NCBI GenBank assembly: GCA_020634755.1
Contig: JACKBC010000048.1
Span: 1-52,370 of the forward strand
From: Caldilineaceae bacterium
GTDB lineage: Bacteria; Chloroflexota; Anaerolineae; Caldilineales; Caldilineaceae
Length of the DNA stretch: 52,370 bases
Direction of reading: 5' to 3'
The notes under the pieces were generated by a model, which saw only the letters and a list, made by a program, of their open reading frames with translations, ran no database searches and had not been told where the DNA came from. Made by a program: the position numbers and the translations under genes. Positions 39,788 through 48,077 of this stretch are shown here, one piece after another (within the stretch, counting starts at the first letter, position 1; the number at the start of each line of letters is the position of its first letter).

Positions 39788-41674
39788 TTACTTCAGATTG
39801 GGATTGTGCACCTCTAGGCTAGCGATCCGATTGGCCAGTTGATCCATGGTATATGGCTTGGCCAAGAAGTGGGTAGCCGGATGCTGCAAGACAGCATCCG
39901 GCATGGCTGAATCACTATAGCCAGAACAGAGGATGATGGGTGTATGGTCACTTATGGCCCGCAGCTGCTGTAGCGTTTCCAACCCGCTGAGTCCGGGCAT
40001 GACAACGTCCAGCAAGATGGCATCAATTTGCTCGCCATACTCTTTAAAAATCGCCAACCCATCAAGGCCATTGGCGGCAGAAAGCGTGCGGTAGCCCAAG
40101 CTGGACAGCATGTCTTTGACAGTTTCGCGCACCATATCTTCATCATCAATAATCAGCACCAGCTGTGACCAGTCTTGCTGTTTTGTTGCGGCGGCAAACT
40201 CAAAATTATCCGCCGCTGGGGTTCGTACAGATTCAGCGCGGTCGGCGGGCAAAAAGACGCGAAAAACACTCCCCAGTTGGGGAGTGCTTTGGACTTGCAT
40301 GCTGCCCTGTAGCGACCGTACCACGCCCAGCACGGCCGAGAGCCCCAAGCCATTCCCCTGTTCTTTGGTGCTAAAGAAGGGATCGAAAATCTTTTCCAGC
40401 ACGCTCGCCTCAATCCCAATGCCGTTATCGCATATTTCCAAACAGACGTAGTCCCCAGCCGCCGGTGGCGCACCAATAAAGGTGGTTGGGTCGAGCTGGT
40501 CAGCCAAGGTAATCGCCGTTGTTCGGATCGTAATAGCGCCCTGCTCATGGATAATTGACTCGGCGGCATTGATCACAAGATTCATTAGAATTTGCTGAAG
40601 CTGCCCCCGATCCGACATGACAGCGGGCAGGTTGGGCTCCAACACAAGCTGTAAATGTGAATTGTGTTGGAGCACGGTCTCCAATAGGGCGCTGTTTGTT
40701 TGGATCAGGTCATTCAAATCGAGCGCTTCCACCTGAAAGCGCGCCTTACCCGCATAGGCCAAAAGCTGGCGCGTCAGATCGGCCGCACGTGCGCTCGATT
40801 GAATCGCCTTTTGCACATGTTCCCGCGCCTTTTCATTTCCTTCTATGTAGCGCAACGCCATGTCAGACTGATTTAAAATGCTGGTCAGCAAATTATTGAA
40901 ATCATGGGCAATCCCTCCTGCCAATAGGCCCACGCTCTCCAATTTCTGCTTTTGGCGCAATGCGGCTTCTGTGCGCGCCCGTTCACTCATCTCCAATTGC
41001 AGCTCGGAATTCAATTGGGAAAGTTGATGCGTGCGCTTCTCCAGCACCATTTGCGTGCGCGCCAACTGATTGTTCTGTGTTTGCAGCGTCTCGGCTTGGC
41101 GGCGATTGCGCTCTTCGCTTTTGATTGTCTGATTAATGGTAAGGTGCAGCATGGCGGCGGTCATCCCCATCAAGAGCAAGTTGACCAGCCAGTAATTACT
41201 ATCCGCCACGTCCGGTTGCGGATAATAGACACCGCTGCGCTCATAGAAATAGAGAAAGGTGGCCATGGAGGCCATGATGACTGTAAATAGCACAGTGATG
41301 CGGCTGCCCAGCAAAATACTGCATACCATCAGCATGACCGGCACGGCAATCATCGATGGATTGCGGATGCCAATATGATAAAGACTCGCCAGGCCGATGG
41401 AGCCTAAACAGGAAACGACCACCAGCAAGCTGGCCAATCGCACATAACCGCGCAGCAAGAGCACGAGCGATATGATCAGGATTATGCCTACGCCACCCGC
41501 AATCAGGTCGTTCCAGCGCGGCACACCGGCGCGCACTTCGTCATCCATAAGGAGAAAAGTGAACGCAATTGGCACCCCCAACAGCAACAAATAATAGAGC
41601 TGCCGCACGTTTCGGGCCTGGCTGGGATCAGAAACAGGTGGTGGACTCAAAATATAGCGCAATAAATTATGCAT
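39788..41674 (-). CDS. Hybrid sensor histidine kinase/response regulator (membrane)
   Basis: A 628-residue sensor. About six N-terminal membrane segments (about 25-190) lead to a coiled coil, then HisKA with LLAGGIAHDFNNLLT (phospho-accepting His257), HATPase_c (LMNLVINAAESI, CDNGIGIEASV, IFDPFFSTK, GNGLGLSAVLG) and a C-terminal receiver (VLIIDDEDM, Asp556 in LLDVVMPGLSG, KPY at the end). HDFNN marks the NtrB-like hybrid class. The N-terminal PPPVSDPSQARNVRQLYYLL is homologous in pattern to the kinase at 27656. No Shine-Dalgarno sequence is present; TAGAAT seven bases before the ATG suggests a leaderless transcript. The receiver output partner is unknown. Confidence 0.94.
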   Translation of the reverse strand: MHNLLRYILSPPPVSDPSQARNVRQLYYLLLLGVPIAFTFLLMDDEVRAGVPRWNDLIAGGVGIILIISLVLLLRGYVRLASLLVVVSCLGSIGLASLYHIGIRNPSMIAVPVMLMVCSILLGSRITVLFTVIMASMATFLYFYERSGVYYPQPDVADSNYWLVNLLLMGMTAAMLHLTINQTIKSEERNRRQAETLQTQNNQLARTQMVLEKRTHQLSQLNSELQLEMSERARTEAALRQKQKLESVGLLAGGIAHDFNNLLTSILNQSDMALRYIEGNEKAREHVQKAIQSSARAADLTRQLLAYAGKARFQVEALDLNDLIQTNSALLETVLQHNSHLQLVLEPNLPAVMSDRGQLQQILMNLVINAAESIIHEQGAITIRTTAITLADQLDPTTFIGAPPAAGDYVCLEICDNGIGIEASVLEKIFDPFFSTKEQGNGLGLSAVLGVVRSLQGSMQVQSTPQLGSVFRVFLPADRAESVRTPAADNFEFAAATKQQDWSQLVLIIDDEDMVRETVKDMLSSLGYRTLSAANGLDGLAIFKEYGEQIDAILLDVVMPGLSGLETLQQLRAISDHTPIILCSGYSDSAMPDAVLQHPATHFLAKPYTMDQLANRIASLEVHNPNLK

Positions 41675-41838
41675 GACTTACATTCTACGACAGGAGAGAA
41701 TCAACGTTCTCGGTTTTTCACGAAATCATCAAGTTCATTGTACCATCATGACAAGTATATGCACGCTACAATGGCCTGACAAAATAGTAACGTAACAGTA
41801 TACTGAACTATCGTATAAAAGCTCCCACACAATCACTA

Positions 41839-41926
41839 ACTTATGTTACGCAAGCCTGGCGGAAAGTCGGCTCGCCGACGGTCTTGTTTCTCTCTAGCAA
41901 ACTGGCTGTCGCTGCGTAACGTGAGT
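41839..41926. repeat. Repeat family R1, copy 4
   Basis: An 88-bp copy with ACTTATGTTACGCAAGC and GCTGCGTAACGTGAGT ends and the GTCGGC-TC-GCCGAC hairpin. It lies upstream of a Gfo/Idh/MocA gene, 17 bp from an R1b element. Confidence 0.9.
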
Positions 41927-41942
41927 CACTAAAAGTTACACG

Positions 41943-42019
41943 ACTTACGCAGCGCCGGTGGAACGCCAGAAGAACATAACATAGCTGACCGGGCCATTTT
42001 CCTCTAGGCTTGCGTAAGA
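41943..42019. repeat. Repeat family R1b, copy next to R1
   Basis: ACTTACGCAGCGCC at the left and CTAGGCTTGCGTAAG at the right form imperfect inverted repeats of the R1b type. It ends 49 bp before the Gfo/Idh/MocA start. Confidence 0.65.
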
Positions 42020-42067
42020 CCTCAGTTAGTCAAGCTACAGCCACAATAAAAACCAAAGGAGTTTTCC

Positions 42068-43201
42068 ATGAGCAAAACCTATCGAGTCGGCATCATCGGC
42101 TTTGCCCACATGCACATCAACAGCCTCATCAAAGACTTTGGCGCGCATCCCCAAGTCGAGTTAGTAGCCTGCGCCGATACCCAACCGGCTCGCCCCGAGC
42201 TGCGCGATGCCACCTATACCCGTGGCTGGAATCAGCGCCACGCACTAGATGTTCTGGGTGTGCCCAATGCCTTTGACAGCTACCAAGAGATGCTGACCAG
42301 CGAATCGTTCGACATTATTCTGTGCTGCGCCGAAAATGCCCGCCACGCCGAAGTAACTGAAGCGTGCGCCGCGGCCGGTATTCACGTCGTGGCCGAAAAA
42401 CCCATGGCCAATTCGCTGGCCCATGGGCTCCGCATGGCGCGTGCAGCCCAGGCCGCGGGCACAGAGGTGATCATCAATTGGCCCACCACCTGGTCACCGG
42501 CCATCCGCAAAGCCAAAGCGCTGATTGACGACGGCGCCATTGGGCGCGTGCTGGAAGTGAAATGGCGCGGCGGGCACACGGGCCCGCTGGGCATGGGCGA
42601 AACGCATCCGGGCATTACCCAGGGCGCCGAAGCGATGAACCCCACAGAGCTGGGCGCCACCTGGTGGCACCACAACGCCACGGGCGGCGGCGCCATGCTC
42701 GACTATTGCTGCTATGGCTCTATGCTCTCGCGCTGGTACATTGGCGAACAGGCCCAGGCGGCCGTGGGCATGCGCGCCAACCTCAACAGTTCCTGGGGCG
42801 ATGCCGACGACAACGCCGCCATGATCGTGCGCTTTCCCCATGCCTTGGCCCTGCTGGAAGCTTCGTGGACCACGCGCGCCCATGGTGTTTCACCCGGCCC
42901 CATTGTGTACGGGACGCAAGGCACGTTGATCATCGAGCGTAAAGAGCAGCAAGTTGTGCGCCTGGAAACGGGTAAAGAAGCGGGCAAAGAATTTGCGCTG
43001 GACGCGCTGCCCAGCGGACGCGCCACCATTGCCGAAGAGCTGATCCACCACCTGGACACCGGTGATGATCTGCACCCCACGCTCCAGCTGGGGCTCAATC
43101 TGGAAGTAATGGCCATTTTAGATGCGGGCGTACGGGCTGCCGATAGTGGCCAGTTGGAAATGGTCAACAACGGTACCTGGCAGATGGGGGAGAATCGCTG
43201 A
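42068..43201 (+). CDS. Gfo/Idh/MocA-family oxidoreductase
   Basis: A 377-residue NAD(P)-dependent sugar dehydrogenase. Rossmann opening VGIIGFAHMHINSLI, conserved lysine in VVAEKPMANS, and catalytic-domain THPGITQGAE, GATWWHHNATGGGAMLDYCCYG. AAAGGAG lies before the ATG. The stop codon and the next gene's ATG share one base (TGATG at 43199-43203), so translation of the enolase-family dehydratase downstream is coupled. Together they likely oxidise and dehydrate one sugar or sugar acid. Two of the window's repeat elements (R1, R1b) fill the leader. Confidence 0.93.
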   Translation: MSKTYRVGIIGFAHMHINSLIKDFGAHPQVELVACADTQPARPELRDATYTRGWNQRHALDVLGVPNAFDSYQEMLTSESFDIILCCAENARHAEVTEACAAAGIHVVAEKPMANSLAHGLRMARAAQAAGTEVIINWPTTWSPAIRKAKALIDDGAIGRVLEVKWRGGHTGPLGMGETHPGITQGAEAMNPTELGATWWHHNATGGGAMLDYCCYGSMLSRWYIGEQAQAAVGMRANLNSSWGDADDNAAMIVRFPHALALLEASWTTRAHGVSPGPIVYGTQGTLIIERKEQQVVRLETGKEAGKEFALDALPSGRATIAEELIHHLDTGDDLHPTLQLGLNLEVMAILDAGVRAADSGQLEMVNNGTWQMGENR

Positions 43202-44316
43202 TGAAAATCACCAAAATCACCCCGTTTCTGGTCGATCGTTTCCTGCTGGTGCGCGTTTACACTGACGAAGGGATCGTCGGCAATGGCGAGGCCGGGCTGT
43301 GGGCGCACCATCCCACCGTCTACGCGGCCATTGAGGAATTGAGCGACTACTATGTGGGCAAAGACCCACGGCGGATCGAGCATCACTTCCAAACTGTGGC
43401 GCGCGATACACACTTTATGGGCGCCGTGCTCAGCGCCGCCATGAGCGCCATTGACGTGGCGCTGTGGGACATTCTGGGGCAGTCGGTGGGGCTGCCGGTC
43501 TATCAGCTGCTGGGCGGCAAGACGCGCGACAAGGTGAAGGTCTTTGCCAATGTATCGGGCGATACGCCGCAGGCACGCGCCGAAAGCGCGCAGGCCGAGG
43601 TGGCCGCAGGCTATCTTTCGCTGCGCACGCAACCTTTCTTGCCAGACTTTGAGCAGAAGACGCCCACCCAGGTCATTGGCGATGCCGTAGATATTGTGGC
43701 GGCTATCCGCGACGCCGTGGGCTATGGGATTGATTTGGGTCTGGAGATTCATCGCAACCTGCGGCCCGAAGAGGCCATTACGCTGGCCCACGAGCTGGCG
43801 CCATTCCGCATTCTCTATTACGAAGACCCGCTGGCGCCAGAGAGCAACGAAGCGTTGGAGATTGTGGCGCGCAACATCAATTTGCCGATTGCCACTGGTG
43901 AACGTTTCTATAACATCTACCAATTCAAAGATCTGGTCGACCGCCAGATCGTCAGCTTGATCCGCCCGGATCCGTCGCTGGCCGGTGGCTATACCCAGTG
44001 CAAAAAGATTGCCGGCATGGCCGAAGCGGCCTTTGTGGGTATCTTCCCGCACTTAATGGGCAGCCCGGTCAATATTGCCGCTTTTGTCCAGTTCGACGCC
44101 TCCATTCCCAACTTTGTGCTGCATGAAGCGCTGCCCTATGCCGATAACTTCAACGAAATCGTCAGCCATCCACCCCAGCGCGATGGAGGCTACATCCGCG
44201 TGCCGGACCGACCGGGCATTGGTTTGGAAATTGACGAAAGTAAATTGGCCAAGTTCCCCTACAAGCCCAAACGCATTCTGGGCAGCTATCATGCCGATGG
44301 ATCCGTCGCCCATTAA
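43201..44316 (+). CDS. Enolase-superfamily acid-sugar dehydratase (galactonate/mannonate-type)
   Basis: A 371-residue Mg-dependent dehydratase probably acting on a sugar acid. An N-terminal capping domain is followed by ALWDILGQSVGLPVYQLLGG and a barrel with the acid-sugar dehydratase layout: E-x-H in LEIHRNLRPEEA (normally D-x-H), Glu in YYEDPLAPE, Glu in IATGERFY, His in GIFPHLMGSP and a final LHEALP. At strand 2, LRTQPF replaces the usual K-x-K. Start ATG overlaps the preceding stop by one base. A perfect hairpin (44374-44406) follows the stop and may end transcription. The combination with a Gfo/Idh/MocA enzyme supports a sugar-acid pathway. Confidence 0.9.
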   Translation: MKITKITPFLVDRFLLVRVYTDEGIVGNGEAGLWAHHPTVYAAIEELSDYYVGKDPRRIEHHFQTVARDTHFMGAVLSAAMSAIDVALWDILGQSVGLPVYQLLGGKTRDKVKVFANVSGDTPQARAESAQAEVAAGYLSLRTQPFLPDFEQKTPTQVIGDAVDIVAAIRDAVGYGIDLGLEIHRNLRPEEAITLAHELAPFRILYYEDPLAPESNEALEIVARNINLPIATGERFYNIYQFKDLVDRQIVSLIRPDPSLAGGYTQCKKIAGMAEAAFVGIFPHLMGSPVNIAAFVQFDASIPNFVLHEALPYADNFNEIVSHPPQRDGGYIRVPDRPGIGLEIDESKLAKFPYKPKRILGSYHADGSVAH

Positions 44317-44373
44317 GCTTAATAGAGGGCACCCACAGGCTGAACAAAGTTAACAAATTGTTGTGGTAGCATG

Positions 44374-44406
44374 AGAAGCCGGGTTTGTGGCAAAAACCCG
44401 GCTTCT
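44374..44406. terminator. Hairpin between convergent genes (possible bidirectional terminator)
   Basis: Arms AGAAGCCGGGTTT (44374-44386) and AAACCCGGCTTCT (44394-44406) are perfect, with a 7-nt loop. It sits between the dehydratase and the oppositely oriented regulator gene. No T-run follows, and the sequence resembles a widespread GAAGCCGGGTTT intergenic repeat, so the terminator role is tentative. Confidence 0.5.
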
Positions 44407-44453
44407 GAATATCGGATTATTTTCTTGCTTTCATCAGCCTAAGTCAACAGACC

Positions 44454-45854
44454 CTAAAGCAAGGCCAAATAGCCGGCCATCAGCGTGCAGAAGAGACGAA
44501 TGTGCCGCTGGGTTCTCATGCACAAGCCTTTTTGGATGAGGCTTTGCAAAACTGATGGCTCCACGGCGCTTTGGCTTTGCGGCCGGTCGTCCACGGCCAG
44601 GAGCCGCATGGCCGCGCGCTCATCTGCATTCAAACAGCTTAAAATCTCCTCCAACCGAAACCGCAAGCCCGGCTGCCCCAGCAGCGCGGCGCCCCACTGT
44701 GCTTCCTCCGGCGGTTCTTCCTCACTCAACCACCAATAGCAGACGGCCTTGATCAGGCTGGAATAGCCGCCAGTCAATTGGTGGATTTGCGCCCTGGCCG
44801 CATCGCTTAATAACGAGCGTGCATGGCCAAGATGCGTATCAATAATGAAGTCGGTATCGACTGAATTCAGCGCGGTTAAATAGATGATATGGGTTGTCAA
44901 CACGCGACGCAGCGGGCCGAGCCGATCCAACATGGCCAGCTCATCGGGCGCCAACCGCATGCCGGCCACAAAGGAGAGCGTATGGCGCCCCACATCACGC
45001 AGATTGCGCAAGGCTTGACACAAGTCTGGCCGCTGCCACTGCCCCAAGAGGTCCAGCCGGTCACAGATCAACACCACATACGTTCCAGCCAGGCCCAAGC
45101 GGGCAATCAGTTCATACAGCGCATGTTGAAGCTCAAATAGATCGTCCCGCCTCCACACGTCGGCATAATCGGTCAGGATCAGGTGACGCGCTGGCTCTCC
45201 CAATCGATCGCGGGCCTGAAAAAACGCATGCAGCAGCATGCGATAAAGCATGGGCAACGAGGGGTCAAACATGGCCGAGAAGTCGAGCATGATGGCCACA
45301 TACTTGCGCTGACGCTTGTGCTCTTGTTTCAACTTGCGCTCTGGATTTAACTTACCCTCTTGATTCAAATAGTGCGCCAACACTTCGGGGCGATGAATGA
45401 GAAAATGCAGCAGTTTTGAGATCCCCACGCCGCTGGTTCCCATTATGATGCCGCTGGCCCCTATCTGTAGCCAGTTCGCCATTTGGGATAACTCCTGCGC
45501 GCGATAGCTGATGGGGAAATTGTGCCAGGCGTGCGGCGATTCCAGCGACTCCGGCACGCGATGTTCAGCAGCGTCTCTGCCGCCGCCATACGCAGGTGCG
45601 TCCGCCGGCGGCTCGTCAACTTTGACGCTATACCCGGCAGAGCGGACCAACTCTTCCCGCTCGGCGCCATATATCCCCAACAGATCGGCAAGCCTCACCA
45701 CCAACTCTGGCGTACGGGGGCGCGATTGGCCATTGCGCCAGCGCGTAATTGTAGCCGGATTTACGTTTAATCTGCGCGCCAGCTGTGCCCCAGACATATC
45801 CACTCCTGAAAGATACGCATCAAATAACTCGCCAAACTCTGGATAGAAACTCAT
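44454..45854 (-). CDS. XRE-family HTH regulator fused to STAND-like ATPase domain with degenerate P-loop
   Basis: A 466-residue cytoplasmic protein. Residues about 5-65 are an XRE helix-turn-helix (AQLARRLNVNPATITRWRNG), followed by a linker (about 75-110) and a P-loop NTPase-like region. The Walker A equivalent GTSGVGIS (139-146) has Ile where Lys is normally essential, although a Lys comes two residues later. Downstream strands YVAIMLDFS and TYVVLICDRLD look like Walker B/sensor positions, and a winged-helix-like region ends the protein. ATG 45854 is supported by GGGAG. It is divergent from the small secreted peptide gene at 46389 and may control it. I know no named family. Confidence 0.75.
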   Translation of the reverse strand: MSFYPEFGELFDAYLSGVDMSGAQLARRLNVNPATITRWRNGQSRPRTPELVVRLADLLGIYGAEREELVRSAGYSVKVDEPPADAPAYGGGRDAAEHRVPESLESPHAWHNFPISYRAQELSQMANWLQIGASGIIMGTSGVGISKLLHFLIHRPEVLAHYLNQEGKLNPERKLKQEHKRQRKYVAIMLDFSAMFDPSLPMLYRMLLHAFFQARDRLGEPARHLILTDYADVWRRDDLFELQHALYELIARLGLAGTYVVLICDRLDLLGQWQRPDLCQALRNLRDVGRHTLSFVAGMRLAPDELAMLDRLGPLRRVLTTHIIYLTALNSVDTDFIIDTHLGHARSLLSDAARAQIHQLTGGYSSLIKAVCYWWLSEEEPPEEAQWGAALLGQPGLRFRLEEILSCLNADERAAMRLLAVDDRPQSQSAVEPSVLQSLIQKGLCMRTQRHIRLFCTLMAGYLALL

Positions 45855-46160
45855 ATCCACTCCCGCCTTGGATGTGTTGGTGTTTTGTGCCACCCAGGCA
45901 CTTTGCCAAGCGCGCAATGATCTCCCAGTTCTGGGCTGGGCCTATCCAGCGGTGGGCGCGAACTGCCCCATATGCACGGCAAAATGTGCATAAAATCATG
46001 CGCTGAATGCAACAATGCAACGCCTCAGATGCAAAACTGGGGCGCTATGATCGAGGTGTCGACAGATGTAAACGTAAAAATCTAACGTTGCTCATTGGGG
46101 AAACGTGCACGGCCAGTCCATTATCGGCACGCGGCAACAGTGTTGGCGATATAGATCACG
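45855..46160. other. Upstream region of the XRE regulator, no gene recognised
   Basis: 306 bp between the regulator start and the R1b element. Short ORFs here are not convincing. The stretch presumably carries the regulator's promoter; I see no clear paired hexamers. Confidence 0.45.
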
Positions 46161-46230
46161 ACTCACGCAGCAGCTGTGCTGCGATCTGCTGATTATTCTA
46201 CTGATTATTTACGCCAGTCTTGCGTAAGCT
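46161..46230. repeat. Repeat family R1b copy in the divergent promoter region
   Basis: ACTCACGCAG at the left and CTTGCGTAAGCT at the right are imperfect inverted repeats. An inner CAGCAGCTGTGCTG stem-loop follows the left end. Confidence 0.55.
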
Positions 46231-46240
46231 CACTAGAGAT

Positions 46241-46284
46241 TAGGTATAGGCGTCGTCAGCGTTTGATGAGTCCAACCCTATCGC
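46241..46284 (-). repeat. Degenerate partial copy of leader repeat R2
   Basis: On the minus strand it reads GATAGGGTTGGACTCATCAA and continues to GACGACGCCTATAC, matching the R2 centre with several changes. The terminal inverted repeats are not preserved. It lies 105 bp upstream of the small peptide gene. Confidence 0.4.
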
Positions 46285-46388
46285 CACCAATGCAAAGTGC
46301 TGCTTATTTCAGGTTTGCATTCGCGGAAAACGGACAGGCGGGATCCCCAAACTCAATGGGCCTCTAGCACTTGATGGAGGACATTGAC

Positions 46389-46586
46389 ATGAACAACCGA
46401 TTTGCTCAGTACCATGTTCGTAAACGCCTGGTTGGGTTTGTGGTAGCGCTTGCGCTACTTGCCGGCGCCATTGCCTATCCGCTGCTTATTGGCGCCACCA
46501 ACAGCGCAAATGTAGATTCAGGTGTTGATGTCCCTGCGTACGCCGGTCCGGTACCGGGGCATGGCGGCGGTGGCGGCGGCGGCTGA
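46389..46586 (+). CDS. Small secreted or membrane-anchored peptide with poly-Gly C-terminus
   Basis: A 65-residue peptide. The basic N-terminus (RKR at 12-14) is followed by one hydrophobic segment (LVGFVVALALLAGAIAYPLLI), consistent with a signal peptide or signal anchor. The exported part is short: SANVDSGVDVPAYAGPVPGHG, then a run of Gly to the stop. GGAGG lies 8 bp before ATG 46389, making this a real translation start; an upstream ATG at 46371 is less likely. It is divergent from the XRE regulator and convergent with the TPR gene. No family is recognised. A precursor or signalling peptide is possible but unproven; it could also be a small envelope protein. Confidence 0.7.
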   Translation: MNNRFAQYHVRKRLVGFVVALALLAGAIAYPLLIGATNSANVDSGVDVPAYAGPVPGHGGGGGGG

Positions 46587-46606
46587 GCCACATAGGTAGG
46601 TATATC

Positions 46607-46691
46607 CAGTAGATCGCAACGGCGCGAGATAGCGTCGGATTCAACAATCGAGACCGGCACCTATATCATCAACACCGTTGCGTTCTACTGA
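46607..46691 (+). repeat. Leader repeat R2, copy downstream of the small peptide
   Basis: An 85-bp full-length copy: CAGTAGATCGCAACGGC, GAGATAGCGTCGGATTCAAC, ATCGAGACCGG, then CCGTTGCGTTCTACTGA. The only R2 copy not immediately 5' of a gene; it lies 20 bp after the peptide stop codon. Confidence 0.85.
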
Positions 46692-46719
46692 TATTCAAGA
46701 AAGCATTGACAGATAAGAT

Positions 46720-46766
46720 AATCAGCGATGACGCAGATTACGTATACATTTGCGTCATCGCTGATT
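46720..46766. terminator. Perfect hairpin between convergent genes (possible terminator)
   Basis: Arms AATCAGCGATGACGCA (46720-46735) and TGCGTCATCGCTGATT (46751-46766) are fully complementary across a 15-nt loop. It sits between the peptide gene and the TPR gene, where a bidirectional terminator would fit, but no T-run follows on either strand. Confidence 0.5.
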
Positions 46767-46820
46767 TACAAAACCTTGTTGGTTTTACGCACTGGGGTGC
46801 GCACGGCTTTGCACGGAATG

Positions 46821-48065
46821 CTACTCATCAGCGGCAGAAGGAATTTGGCGCGCCTCGCTCAAATGTGAAGTAACAGAATTATATGTTCTTTGGTAGCTTG
46901 GATCGTTCTGCATGTGCGCTAGCTCGGCTAACGCCTGCGCAAAGGTTTTAATGGCATCCGCTCGCCGCTTTGCCAGCATATAAGTCACGCCCAAGTCATC
47001 CAATGCATCCACGTGTGAAGCAGCACGCCTGAGGGCTTTGTACGCCTGCATGGCCGCGGTGAGCCTGTGCTCGGCCGCGGGGAAATCATGCAAATCGCGG
47101 TGGGCAATGCCCCAATTATGATACAGCAGGGCCAGATGATGGGTATCTTGCACTTGCACAAAGATGGGCTCCACCGCTTCAAGCAGATGTAAAGCCGGCA
47201 AGGGCTGCTTCATGACCAGATAAATGACGGCCAAATTCATCTGCGTCACAGCCCCCTCAAAGCGGTCCTCTAGCTCCGCAAATAGGGCCAGCGCACGTTC
47301 ATTTACGACAATTGCTTCGTCAAAGCGATGCTGCGGATATAGCGCATTGCCCAAATCGCGCAAGCGACGCGCAATCTGCCGCCCCTCTTCTTGTTGCTCC
47401 CATAAGGCCAGCGCAGCCCTAAAATTTTCTTCGGCAACCTCCCAGGCGCCGTTATCAAACGCAAGCCAGCCACGCACGCTATAGCTCGTCGCACATTTGG
47501 CATCGCCCGGTGGCAACAAGGCAATAACCTTATCAGCCAATCTGCGCGCTTCCGGCAAATCCCTTTGCAGAAAGGCCACAAATGCTTGCTGATTGAGTGC
47601 CCGCGCATAGTTGCCGGTATCCTCAATCGTGCGAAAAATAGCGGCGCTTGTTTGGTAATGTATGGATGCTGAATCGTAATTGTTCTGCAATTGGTGCAAA
47701 AAACCAATTTGCAATAGAAGATTCGCCTGGGCCGCCCGATCGGCCATGGCATCCGCTTGTTTTGCCCCCTTTTCCAGATACCCGAGCCAATCTGCACGGT
47801 GGCCGGCGCGTTCCATTTTCGGCGCCATGATCAGGAACAGCTCGCGCACGGTGGGCCAGGCGTCGGCCCGCTTTATGCTCATATCCAGCACATGCAGCGC
47901 CCGCGTCTTCTGGTCTTCGGAAAGCAGCGCATCTCCCTGCGGCATGCGGCGTAACGTCGCCTGCACGCTGCGCACAATATTCTGGTTGAATTGTCTGGCG
48001 TAACGCGCCGCATCATCAACGGGCTGCACGACTTTGTTCTCCCAACATGGGCCTTGCGGCGCCAC
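46821..48065 (-). CDS. TPR-repeat protein, partner of the upstream STAND ATPase
   Basis: A 414-residue helical-repeat protein. From about residue 80 onward, tetratricopeptide-like pairs recur (ANLLLQIGFLHQLQNNYDSA, FRTIEDTGNYARALNQQAFV, LRDLGNALYPQHRFDEAIVV, LALLYHNWGIAHRDLHDFPA, and others), about seven in all. These mediate protein-protein contacts. GTG 48065 has AGGAG about nine bases upstream, and that Shine-Dalgarno region overlaps the stop codon of the ATPase gene, so translation is coupled. In many STAND proteins the ATPase and the TPR sensor are one chain; here they are two genes. The ligand sensed is unknown. Confidence 0.85.
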   Translation of the reverse strand: MAPQGPCWENKVVQPVDDAARYARQFNQNIVRSVQATLRRMPQGDALLSEDQKTRALHVLDMSIKRADAWPTVRELFLIMAPKMERAGHRADWLGYLEKGAKQADAMADRAAQANLLLQIGFLHQLQNNYDSASIHYQTSAAIFRTIEDTGNYARALNQQAFVAFLQRDLPEARRLADKVIALLPPGDAKCATSYSVRGWLAFDNGAWEVAEENFRAALALWEQQEEGRQIARRLRDLGNALYPQHRFDEAIVVNERALALFAELEDRFEGAVTQMNLAVIYLVMKQPLPALHLLEAVEPIFVQVQDTHHLALLYHNWGIAHRDLHDFPAAEHRLTAAMQAYKALRRAASHVDALDDLGVTYMLAKRRADAIKTFAQALAELAHMQNDPSYQRTYNSVTSHLSEARQIPSAADE

Positions 48066-48077
48066 GCTTGGCCGCTC

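Noticed and set aside
42712..44052. 446-residue minus-strand ORF
   Set aside because: Antisense to the Gfo/Idh/MocA and dehydratase genes, which have clear motifs and a coupled start; the opposite frame shows no protein-like pattern.
46389..46586. RiPP precursor processed by the ATP-grasp ligase at the right edge
   Set aside because: The two genes are 5 kb apart on opposite strands, and the peptide has a signal-like segment rather than a cytoplasmic leader; no direct support.
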